Of a DNA stretch of 6,891 nt, positions 1 through 4,824 are shown piece after piece. The notes beneath the pieces were generated by a model, which was given only the letters and a program-made list of their open reading frames with translations, did no database searches and was not told the origin of the DNA. Within the stretch, counting starts at the first letter, position 1, and every line of letters starts with the position of its first letter. This DNA comes from Treponema sp. (GTDB taxonomy: Bacteria; Spirochaetota; Spirochaetia; Treponematales; Treponemataceae). The stretch lies in NCBI GenBank assembly GCA_014804085.1, contig JAAVAM010000011.1:6346-13236 (forward strand), given 5' to 3'. The position numbers were made by a program, and so were the translations under genes.

Positions 1-446
1 CGGTTTGCGTGAGTTCCCGTCTGCTCGAACTGCCTGATTACCTGCACTTTGTTCCGCAGCAAATTCTTTTTGTCCACAAGGCAAATGTTCTGAATGTGTC
101 CGTCGTCAAACACAAAGTCAAAAATATGGTCGTCGTGGATTTTCCTCGTTTTGTCCGTGATTGTGTCGCCGGGTTTGTCAAGATAGGTTTCCACGTAGCG
201 ATTCCATTCGCTGTCAAGAAAGCGCACATCGTTGAGTTCTTCCAGCCGGGCGCGCACATTGGCAAGCATCGCGGCAGAATTTTTTATGTCCGGAAGATAT
301 TCATACCCCTGATTTCGCAAGTCGCCGATAAATTCCCGCTCCAAGTCCGTTTCCGACTGGTAACTGTCGCAGACCATCAGCTCCTTCGTGTATTTGTCCA
401 GCACAATAAAATTCTTGGATTCGGCAACGGCGGTGTAGTCTGTCAT
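1..446 (-). CDS. hsdR: Type I restriction endonuclease subunit R, N-terminal part (runs off the left edge)
   Basis: This is the motor and nuclease subunit of the Type I RM complex, which cuts DNA lacking the host methylation after ATP-driven translocation. Translation from ATG at 444-446 gives 148 complete codons, then the bases CG of codon 149. The protein starts [20 protein letters not shown] and includes [20 protein letters not shown] (residues 35-54), [20 protein letters not shown] (98-117) and [10 protein letters not shown] (120-129), ending [10 protein letters not shown]. This is the HsdR N-terminal domain of the EcoR124I-like (type IC) group. In that family the nuclease residues (D151, E165, K167 in EcoR124I) follow directly, so they fall just outside the window. 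A good ribosome binding site, AGGAAG, lies at 452-457. The gene is the last of the operon seen here and probably also has its own promoter, inside the hsdS-tail repeat upstream. Helicase motifs and intactness cannot be judged from this window. Confidence 0.95.
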   Translation of the reverse strand, partial: MTDYTAVAESKNFIVLDKYTKELMVCDSYQSETDLEREFIGDLRNQGYEYLPDIKNSAAMLANVRARLEELNDVRFLDSEWNRYVETYLDKPGDTITDKTRKIHDDHIFDFVFDDGHIQNICLVDKKNLLRNKVQVIRQFEQTGTHAN

Positions 447-451
447 AGATA

Positions 452-457
452 CTTCCT
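452..457 (-). promoter_or_regulatory. Ribosome binding site of hsdR
   Basis: AGGAAG on the minus strand, five bases before the ATG at 446. It supports this start codon, which also matches the usual N-terminus of the family. Confidence 0.7.
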
Positions 458-484
458 ATATAGTTTAGTTCTTATTAAATAATA

Positions 485-530
485 CTATTGTATCACATTT
501 TTCAAATTTTTAAAAGCCAGCAGCCTGTCG
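485..530 (-). pseudogene. Remnant of an hsdS 3' end (tail only)
   Basis: On the minus strand, codons from 529 down to the stop at 487-485 read DRLLAFKNLKNVIQ-stop. The intact hsdS ends RDKLLAFKNLKNVV. At DNA level 491-530 matches 1501-1540 at 36 of 40 positions. There is no start codon, and the sequence upstream switches abruptly to a palindromic intergenic repeat, so this is a scrap rather than a gene. It may be left from a second hsdS copy, or from the event that placed the three small genes between hsdS and hsdR. Confidence 0.8.
487..495 (-). promoter_or_regulatory. Candidate extended -10 promoter for hsdR
   Basis: The minus strand reads TGATACAAT, an extended -10 (TG-n-TACAAT), about 41 bases before the hsdR ATG. 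That would leave a leader of roughly 34 bases. No good -35 box stands 17 bases upstream. The motif lies inside the duplicated hsdS 3' end, and the other copy carries the consensus form TGGTATAAT (1497-1505). Confidence 0.45.
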
Positions 531-548
531 CCTCGACAGGCTCGGCGA
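523..548. repeat. Intergenic palindromic repeat, copy 1
   Basis: The core CGCCTCGACAGGCTCGGCG (530-548, plus strand) reappears in inverted orientation at 4805-4823, and a variant lies at 4151-4168. Here it joins the hsdS remnant to form a perfect hairpin with stem GCCTGTCG (523-530), loop CCT and stem CGACAGGC (534-541). It sits ten bases after the stop of the 77-residue gene. Each of the three copies in the window lies just 3' of a stop codon. Confidence 0.7.
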
Positions 549-557
549 ACAACTGGT

Positions 558-791
558 TCACCAACCTGTTTCTTTTTCGCGCAAATATTCATCGGCAATG
601 AAAGGCGAGCTTTCGCTCCACATACAGCTGTCCGTGTTTTTCAATGCCCTGAAAGTTTTTGATTTATAAAACCGAAAAAGCATTTCGTCAAACGGCTTGG
701 AAAAACGCTCGGAAAGAAGCCTTACGACTTCTTCGATTTTCATGAGAACGTCAATCGTTATGTCTTTGCCGTTGTAAAAATAATGCGGCAT
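558..791 (-). CDS. Uncharacterised 77-aa protein, third gene of the DUF3791/DUF3990 set
   Basis: A small, soluble, charged protein with no membrane segment or signal peptide. I cannot assign a named family with confidence. It starts MPHYFYNGKDITIDVLMKIE, has a likely amphipathic helix (IEEVVRLLSERFSKPFDEML, residues 19-38), and ends with a conserved-looking segment, FRALKNTDSCMWSESSPFIA (47-66), followed by DEYLREKETGW. Its ATG follows directly on the TGA of the DUF3990 gene (TGAATG). A strong Shine-Dalgarno sequence, GGGAGG, lies five bases before the ATG, so translational coupling is very likely. I recall similar small proteins beside DUF3990 and DUF3791 genes in gut bacteria, which points to a partner or antitoxin-like role. 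That role is inference. Confidence 0.8.
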   Translation of the reverse strand: MPHYFYNGKDITIDVLMKIEEVVRLLSERFSKPFDEMLFRFYKSKTFRALKNTDSCMWSESSPFIADEYLREKETGW

Positions 792-1265
792 TCAAACCTC
801 CCTGTCTTGAATCCAGCGCAAGCATCCCAAAGATTTTTCGGTGTGAAAAGAAATCTGATCATTCACCTTGAAAAAACGCAGCTGCTCAATTGCCTGTTTT
901 GCCGTGTAGATTTCGGAAATATAAAGCGCAATGGTGCGCATGGTGTTGTCGTTTGCGACAGGTCCTTGAACTATATCATACCCATGCGGCGTGCCGCCTT
1001 CCATTCTGCATTTCTTTATGAATGCAAGCCATTCTTCGTCCATTTCTTTAAAAATTTTTGTTTTCAGCGCATCGTCAGAATGATATGCATATTCTTTTAC
1101 AATTTTGCTTTCTGTTCCATAACGAATATATTGATTTTGCGCCCATTTTTCCGCCTGCTCAAAAATGGTTGTCGTGTAAAATCCTTTTCCAAAATCACGC
1201 TTGTCTTTTGACTTGGACAAATCAATTTCTGCAAAACGGATACCGGTTCCGTGATATAAAATCAT
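792..1265 (-). CDS. DUF3990 protein, putative ADP-ribosyltransferase-fold toxin
   Basis: A 157-residue protein that matches the DUF3990 pattern as I know it. It has an N-terminal ILYHGTG (residues 2-8), DFGKGFYTTT (24-33) followed by QAEKWA (37-42), a central GYDIVQGPVAND (95-106), and a C-terminal block QLRFFKVNDQISFHTEKSLG (128-147). The YHGT and GFYTT motifs resemble the NAD-binding H and Y positions of H-Y-E ADP-ribosyltransferases; the catalytic glutamate is not obvious to me. The start codon overlaps the stop of the DUF3791 gene by four bases (ATGA, 1262-1265), and GGGAG lies eight bases upstream. The stop touches the next start. Family members are often linked to DUF3791 genes and are suspected to act as toxin-antitoxin-like or effector modules. 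Activity and target are unknown. Confidence 0.85.
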   Translation of the reverse strand: MILYHGTGIRFAEIDLSKSKDKRDFGKGFYTTTIFEQAEKWAQNQYIRYGTESKIVKEYAYHSDDALKTKIFKEMDEEWLAFIKKCRMEGGTPHGYDIVQGPVANDNTMRTIALYISEIYTAKQAIEQLRFFKVNDQISFHTEKSLGCLRWIQDREV

Positions 1266-1489
1266 TCTGTTTCTCCCGCTTCGTATCTGGACATGACATC
1301 TTCGACAAACTGCACCGTTTCTTCAAGCGGCTGGGTGTGCAATGCGCCATACTCTGCGCGCACAAGGTCGATTATTCGGTGCTTGCTGAATTTCTCATAC
1401 ACTTCTTCTTCCGAAAGATGATGCCTTTCGGCAAATCCTTCAAGTGCGGTTACGACGAGAAGATTCTTATCTTTTTCGGTCTGATCCAT
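1262..1489 (-). CDS. DUF3791 protein, likely partner of the DUF3990 protein
   Basis: A small acidic helical protein of 75 residues. LLVVTALEGFAERHHLSEEE (10-29) leads into a segment RAEYGALHTQPLEETVQFVE (44-63) typical of DUF3791, where the LHTQ motif is characteristic. It has no signal peptide or membrane helix. It begins eight bases after the hsdS stop and overlaps the DUF3990 start by four bases, so it is the first of three coupled small genes. Its ribosome binding site is weak (AAAGAG directly before the ATG). A consensus extended -10 (1497-1505) lies so close that a transcript from it would be nearly leaderless. The function is unknown. From the linkage I infer a role as partner or antitoxin of the DUF3990 protein. 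Confidence 0.85.
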   Translation of the reverse strand: MDQTEKDKNLLVVTALEGFAERHHLSEEEVYEKFSKHRIIDLVRAEYGALHTQPLEETVQFVEDVMSRYEAGETE

Positions 1490-1496
1490 GCTCTTT

Positions 1497-1505
1497 ATTA
1501 TACCA
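1497..1505 (-). promoter_or_regulatory. Extended -10 promoter motif overlapping the hsdS stop codon
   Basis: The minus strand reads TGGTATAAT, a perfect extended -10 whose TATAAT box covers the hsdS TAA stop (1498-1500). The predicted transcription start, about 1490, is almost at the ATG of the DUF3791 gene (1489). Its product would therefore be leaderless, or the motif may be fortuitous with the gene read from the hsdS transcript. The same position in the duplicated copy upstream of hsdR keeps TGATACAAT. Confidence 0.4.
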
Positions 1506-3372
1506 CATTTTTCAAATTTTTGAAAGCCAGCAACTTGTCGCGGTAGTATTCGTACTGTTTTTTGCGCGCTTCGATTTCGGCGGGAAGTCCTTCGGAAATG
1601 TCCGTCACAAGGCTGTGGAATTTGTCCAAGATTTCTGCTATCCAGCCTTGTATTTCAAGCGGCGGCAGGGGAATGACGATATCCGATAATTTACTTGGTG
1701 TCACTTCTATAACCTTCGTTCCGTGCGCGTATTTTTCTTTTTGGGCGAAAAACATTTGCGTATGAAAGTAATAGGCTAAATACTTCGCATTTTGGTTGTG
1801 ATGTATAATTGCCGTATGTCCGCTGACCGCAACATCTTCTTTTCCCAGCCAAGCCATGCATTTGCACACATCTTCTATATTCTCGCTTGTTACCGCCATT
1901 ATTATATCGTTAGTGGTCGCTTTTTTCGATTTTTTTGCGACCTCTTCGCTTACAAAAGTAAATGTTTCATTCGCATATAAGCCGTACTTTGTATATATTT
2001 GTCCATAATGAATGCATGGTATTCCGTCGGATGCAAAATCTTTCTTTTGAAAGTTGCCACCGCGTGTTATAGTCGCAATCTCACCGAGCGGAAGCCATTG
2101 CACTATTTTCTCTAACAGATAATACCCCCCCCCTACATCTTTGAAGTCAAGCAGCTTGTCGCGGTAGTATTCGTACTGCTTTTTGCGCGCCTCGATTTCG
2201 GCGGGCAGCCCGTCTGAAAGGCTGTTGGCAAACATTTCGAACTTATCCAAAATGCTTACTATGCGTTTTTGCGTCTCAAGCGGCGGAACGGGGAGAAAAA
2301 AATTATTCATTACTTGCGAATTAAGATTGTTTATTGTAGATGAATTAAGAGTCGCTTCAAGATATTTCTTGAATGCCCCACCTGTCAATATGTGAAACAT
2401 AAAACGACTGTTGCATTCTTCCGTTACACGTATTACACCCATGAAACCGCCGAACGTATAGTCCATATTTTCTTTTATGTAAGCAACTTTTCCTATATGA
2501 TCTTTGCTTCCACTACCTGCACAAATTAAAATATCATTTTTCTCCAAATATTGTTCATCTTTAACTTTTACATTTTTATCCACAATTTTTATATCATCAA
2601 AATTCAAAGTGTTATAATCAAGTGTAATATTATTTGCACGTAAAACTTTAATACCTATACCGTTGTGACTCTCCTGTCCTTTATTATAAGTTATTCCTCG
2701 CATAAATCGCGCAACTTCTCCAAGTTTCCTGTAAATTACGTTATTGTTATACCCCCCCCCATTATCCGTTTGGTCTTTCGCCCGAATGTCATCGAACGAA
2801 AGCAGCCTGTCACGGTAATATTCATACTGCTTTTTGCGGGCTGTAAGTTCTTTTGTAAGTTCTTTTGTAAGTTTCGTGAAATTGTCCAATATGCGGACAA
2901 TTTCCTGTTGCACCGGGAGCGGCGGTAGGGGGATGGTGAATTCTTCGGTTACAGGCAAAGAAATCTGTGGCAACGCCCCCATTCCAGACGCAGCTTCTCT
3001 AAACTTCTGAATATTGTTTTTTAAAACATAATAGAGAAATTTGACTTTAATTTTATTATCTGTTGTATAAGCCCACATTTCATTTTTAAATGTAAATGGT
3101 TTTTCGTAATATATAACATCAATAACGCCTCTAGATTGAACCAATACCGCCGGAACTCTTATAATGTTTGCATTTGGAATATCTTTTTCTTTTGCGCTTA
3201 TCACTGTCTTGCCACCAGCAAATACCTTGATTTCTCCATTTGGATTGTCAATATCCTTCATTTTGGCAGCAGTTATAGGTGTTCCTTTCAGACGTTGGAA
3301 AGTTTCTTTAATTTTCCTATATTCCACCCCATTCGGGCATAGTTCTTTTATCAGTTTTTCTAGTTCACTCAT
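1498..3372 (-). CDS. hsdS: Type I restriction enzyme specificity subunit with three target-recognition modules
   Basis: HsdS recognises the DNA target and scaffolds HsdM and HsdR. The ATG at 3372 is preferred (624 aa; MSELEKLIKELCPNGVEYRK) because AGGTGG stands five bases before it. A GTG start nine bases upstream lies inside that site. A normal HsdS has about 400-430 residues and two recognition domains; this one has three units of about 208 residues. Each ends with a PxPPL turn (residues 148, 361, 568), a helical connector and a conserved (E)ARKKQYEYYRDKLL block (178-191, 395-408, 602-615). Units 1/2 and 2/3 are joined by G9 tracts encoding Gly205-207 and Gly414-416. The first connector carries TKEL repeats; the other two share GLPAEIEARKKQ. 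The gene is 12 bases after the 238-aa gene and 8 bases before the DUF3791 gene. Frameshift at the tracts would give one- or two-module products. The window shows the fully open, three-module state. Confidence 0.95.
   Translation of the reverse strand: MSELEKLIKELCPNGVEYRKIKETFQRLKGTPITAAKMKDIDNPNGEIKVFAGGKTVISAKEKDIPNANIIRVPAVLVQSRGVIDVIYYEKPFTFKNEMWAYTTDNKIKVKFLYYVLKNNIQKFREAASGMGALPQISLPVTEEFTIPLPPLPVQQEIVRILDNFTKLTKELTKELTARKKQYEYYRDRLLSFDDIRAKDQTDNGGGYNNNVIYRKLGEVARFMRGITYNKGQESHNGIGIKVLRANNITLDYNTLNFDDIKIVDKNVKVKDEQYLEKNDILICAGSGSKDHIGKVAYIKENMDYTFGGFMGVIRVTEECNSRFMFHILTGGAFKKYLEATLNSSTINNLNSQVMNNFFLPVPPLETQKRIVSILDKFEMFANSLSDGLPAEIEARKKQYEYYRDKLLDFKDVGGGYYLLEKIVQWLPLGEIATITRGGNFQKKDFASDGIPCIHYGQIYTKYGLYANETFTFVSEEVAKKSKKATTNDIIMAVTSENIEDVCKCMAWLGKEDVAVSGHTAIIHHNQNAKYLAYYFHTQMFFAQKEKYAHGTKVIEVTPSKLSDIVIPLPPLEIQGWIAEILDKFHSLVTDISEGLPAEIEARKKQYEYYRDKLLAFKNLKNVV
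1531..1584 (-). repeat. hsdS direct repeat, copy C (end of module 3)
   Basis: Encodes the PAEIEARKKQYEYYRDKLL segment of module 3. It matches 2152-2205 at 51 of 54 bases, offset exactly 621 bases (207 codons). Its 3' part continues into the 40-bp sequence repeated at 491-530. Confidence 0.85.
2125..2133 (-). repeat. Homopolymer G9 (coding strand), module 2/3 junction of hsdS
   Basis: Nine uninterrupted C on the plus strand, read as three GGG codons (Gly414-416). With eight G the frame reaches TAG at codon 420 (419 aa); with ten G it reaches TGA at codon 431 (430 aa). Either product has the size and two recognition modules of an ordinary HsdS. Runs of this length are known to slip during replication in phase-variable genes. 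Confidence 0.85.
2152..2205 (-). repeat. hsdS direct repeat, copy B (end of module 2)
   Basis: It is 51 of 54 identical to 1531-1584, and its first 39 bases or so also match copy A (2803-2841) with five differences. It could support recombination that deletes or swaps a whole module with one G tract. Confidence 0.85.
2752..2760 (-). repeat. Homopolymer G9 (coding strand), module 1/2 junction of hsdS
   Basis: Nine uninterrupted C on the plus strand, read as three GGG codons (Gly205-207). With eight G the frame ends at TAA, codon 212 (211 aa); with ten G it ends at TAA, codon 209 (208 aa). Either would make a half-subunit with one recognition module. Confidence 0.85.
2803..2841 (-). repeat. 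hsdS direct repeat, copy A (end of module 1)
   Basis: Encodes ARKKQYEYYRDRLL of module 1. It aligns to 2152-2190 with five mismatches, in frame at an offset of 651 bases (217 codons). Confidence 0.75.
2843..2873 (-). repeat. 12-bp tandem repeat encoding Thr-Lys-Glu-Leu in the hsdS connector
   Basis: The plus-strand unit GTAAGTTCTTTT occurs at 2843-2854 and 2855-2866, followed by a partial unit to 2873. It encodes TKLTKELTKELTA (residues 166-178) in the helix between recognition modules 1 and 2. In EcoR124I and its relatives the number of 4-residue TAEL repeats at this place sets the spacer length in the DNA target, so a change in copy number here would be expected to alter specificity. Confidence 0.8.
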
Positions 3373-3384
3373 AGCGTCCACCTA

Positions 3385-4101
3385 TCATAAGTCTATAAAC
3401 AAGTTCAATTTTATATTTACATACCGTCCGACTCCGCAACGTATGCTTTGCGGAATGTGTCGCAATGCCGTCGGTATATTTTTTGTCTCGATTAGCTCGT
3501 AATCGTCGCCATCTGCAAAGACAACGTATTGCACCTGCTCGGAAAAGCCGTAGATATAGGACAGCAAGTGGCAATCATGCGCCAGGCGGTAAGCCTCCGT
3601 ATAGCGTCCGTTCTGCTCTATCGTTATATGTGCGCCCGCAAGTTCAATCAAAAACACTCCGATTGCCTTGTCGCCGTTGTACTCTTGCAAGTGCCGAATG
3701 TGCTTTTCAAAATTTCGCTTGAATGAACGCACGAAATTTTCATAGCTGTAGTCGGGCGTTGGCATAATATGCTTCGTCACTTGCAGTCCGTAAGTACCTG
3801 CGGGTGCGTTCTGACGGGGCGGCAATTGCAAAAACTCCTTGCTTTCTTGCTCAAACACAATTTTGCTGTCCCGCTCAAAAACATTCTCGGCTATATTATG
3901 CTTTGAGCCTTTTTTCGTTTCGTTTGCCGCAGTCACTTGAAAATGCTCTATAAAACCATCGGGACGCACGAAATCAGGAAAAGCGTTGGTGTCAGGGTTT
4001 GCGACGGCACTTTCCCAAAGGCTTGACAAACGCATATCTCCTTTTTTGCAAGCCTGCTTTTTTATTTTGTCAAAACAAATCTTTTCTTGCTCTCCACGCA
4101 T
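3385..4101 (-). CDS. Uncharacterised 238-aa protein between fic and hsdS
   Basis: I do not recognise a named family with confidence. The protein starts MRGEQEKICFDKIKKQACKK and continues GDMRLSSLWESAVANPDTNA (21-40). FPDFVRPDGFIEHFQVT (41-57) is followed by a charged, lysine-rich stretch, an aromatic helix SYENFVRSFKRNFEKHIRHL (119-138), a hydrophobic strand KAIGVFLIELAG (145-156), and a second hydrophobic strand with an acidic turn, QYVVFADGDDYELIETKNIP (191-210). There is no signal peptide or membrane helix. The alternation of acidic residues and strands recalls PD-(D/E)xK nucleases, but I cannot place the catalytic set. The start at 4101 has only a distant GGGAGA (14 bases away). The internal Met23 has AGGAGA almost touching it, so translation from there is possible. 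It lies 12 bases before hsdS in the same operon, suggesting a role tied to the RM system or to Fic. Confidence 0.8.
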   Translation of the reverse strand: MRGEQEKICFDKIKKQACKKGDMRLSSLWESAVANPDTNAFPDFVRPDGFIEHFQVTAANETKKGSKHNIAENVFERDSKIVFEQESKEFLQLPPRQNAPAGTYGLQVTKHIMPTPDYSYENFVRSFKRNFEKHIRHLQEYNGDKAIGVFLIELAGAHITIEQNGRYTEAYRLAHDCHLLSYIYGFSEQVQYVVFADGDDYELIETKNIPTALRHIPQSIRCGVGRYVNIKLNLFIDL

Positions 4102-4145
4102 CGCGCTTTACTTTATCTCCCGATTATTTTTATATTCATCTTTAT

Positions 4146-4172
4146 CGGTCGCCGAGTCAGCCGAGGCGACCG
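4146..4172. repeat. Intergenic palindromic repeat, copy 2
   Basis: The stem CGGTCGCC (4146-4153) pairs perfectly with GGCGACCG (4165-4172) around an 11-base loop. The middle, CGCCGAGTCAGCCGAGGCG, is a variant of the repeat core at 530-548 and 4805-4823. It begins six bases after the fic stop. No T run follows on the minus strand, so it is not a standard intrinsic terminator. It could stabilise the upstream mRNA end or tune expression between fic and the next gene. Confidence 0.7.
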
Positions 4173-4178
4173 TTCTGC

Positions 4179-4733
4179 TCATTTCTCATAGCCCTCATAA
4201 TAATACGACTGCTCGATGCCCTTGAAAATCACTTCGCGGTCATTCACTTTGTCGGTAAGGTTCGGTTGTATCAGGAAACGCAGTTCAAGGTCATTTATTG
4301 GACTGCGTTCCATTGCCTGCAAATATTGCGTCTTGTCAATATTCGCCCAATCAACGACCATGCCAAGGTTCTTTTTCAGCATCATGTCAAGCCAAATGCG
4401 AGTGCTTCTGCCGTTGCCTTCCATGAAAGGATGTGCCACATTCATCTCCACGTACTTTGCGATGATTTCCTCAAAGGTGTGTTCGGGCATTCTTTCGACT
4501 GCCGCCAACACTTCTTTCAGATACATGCTGTTTGCAAAACGGAAATTTCCCTTTGCGATATTCTTTGTGCGTATCTGTCCTGCAAAGTCGTAAAGTCTGT
4601 CAAATAACACCTTGTGTATCGCCCGCAAGCCTTTCGTCGTGCCGACTTCTATGCGGTCTATTTCGCCGCTGACAAAAAGCCGTTTCGCGTTTTCAAGACT
4701 TTTTTCGTTTATCTGATTTTCCGATTCAGTCAT
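4179..4733 (-). CDS. fic: Fic-family protein, probable class III (self-inhibited) AMP-transferase
   Basis: Fic enzymes transfer AMP from ATP to Ser, Thr or Tyr hydroxyls of target proteins. The ATG at 4733 is preferred (184 aa) because AAGGA stands six bases before it. The ATG two codons upstream has no room for a binding site. The Fic core is complete: [20 protein letters not shown] (37-56) with the typical FAG-IR segment, then the catalytic loop [12 protein letters not shown] (101-112), with catalytic His101, acidic Glu105 and both arginines. The C-terminus carries SYYYEG (176-181), matching the inhibitory (S/T)xxxE(G/N) motif at the C-terminus of class III Fic proteins such as NmFic. Glu180 would block productive ATP binding, so no separate antitoxin gene is needed. 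The length fits class III. It is placed between hsdM and hsdS, with 90 bases to hsdM and 77 to the next gene. The substrate is unknown. Confidence 0.93.
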   Translation of the reverse strand: MTESENQINEKSLENAKRLFVSGEIDRIEVGTTKGLRAIHKVLFDRLYDFAGQIRTKNIAKGNFRFANSMYLKEVLAAVERMPEHTFEEIIAKYVEMNVAHPFMEGNGRSTRIWLDMMLKKNLGMVVDWANIDKTQYLQAMERSPINDLELRFLIQPNLTDKVNDREVIFKGIEQSYYYEGYEK

Positions 4734-4739
4734 AGTCAT

Positions 4740-4744
4740 TCCTT
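4740..4744 (-). promoter_or_regulatory. Ribosome binding site deciding the fic start
   Basis: AAGGA on the minus strand lies directly against the first ATG (4739) but six bases before the second (4733). This favours the second as the true start. Confidence 0.6.
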
Positions 4745-4749
4745 GTTAT

Positions 4750-4794
4750 CGGTCATATTCGACTCGGTCGCAAAAGCGACCTGCTCAATGACCG
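4750..4794. repeat. Nested inverted repeat between hsdM and fic
   Basis: The outer arms CGGTCAT (4750-4756) and ATGACCG (4788-4794) enclose an inner perfect hairpin, GGTCGC-AAAA-GCGACC (4766-4781). Its sequence style (GGTCGC, TCGAC, TTGAGC) resembles the neighbouring palindromic repeats. No T run follows, so it may act as an mRNA processing or stability element rather than a terminator. Confidence 0.6.
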
Positions 4795-4803
4795 CATTCT
4801 TGA

Positions 4804-4824
4804 ACGCCGAGCCTGTCGAGGCGT
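4804..4824. repeat. Intergenic palindromic repeat, copy 3, abutting the hsdM stop
   Basis: CGCCGAGCCTGTCGAGGCG (4805-4823) is the exact inverse of the core at 530-548. Short arms ACGCC and GGCGT allow a hairpin. It touches the TGA stop of hsdM (4826-4824), so the repeat begins at the very end of the coding sequence. Confidence 0.7.

Noticed and set aside
9..482. Plus-strand 157-codon open frame
   Set aside because: It lies opposite the well-supported hsdR start; its translation has no recognisable domain.
523..541. Hairpin as an intrinsic terminator before hsdR
   Set aside because: On the minus strand the stem is followed by TGCTGG before a short mixed T/A run, so the expected direct T tract is missing; the sequence is better explained as repeat plus hsdS remnant.
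2125..2760. The G9 tracts as sequencing errors that fuse three separate genes
   Set aside because: Both tracts keep the frame exactly and produce Gly-Gly-Gly, so the given sequence is open. Length errors in such runs are possible, but they are part of the variation hypothesis and need read-level data.
1531..2841. CRISPR array suggested by three similar repeats
   Set aside because: The repeats are hundreds of bases apart, in frame inside hsdS and encode a conserved helix; there are no short regular spacers.
3379..3381. GTG as the hsdS start
   Set aside because: The GTG is part of the AGGTGG ribosome binding site of the ATG at 3372, whose product matches the usual HsdS N-terminus.
3999..4607. 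Plus-strand 202-codon open frame
   Set aside because: It spans the antisense of fic, the intergenic repeat and the start of the 238-aa gene; it is rich in Phe, His and Cys, as expected of antisense sequence.
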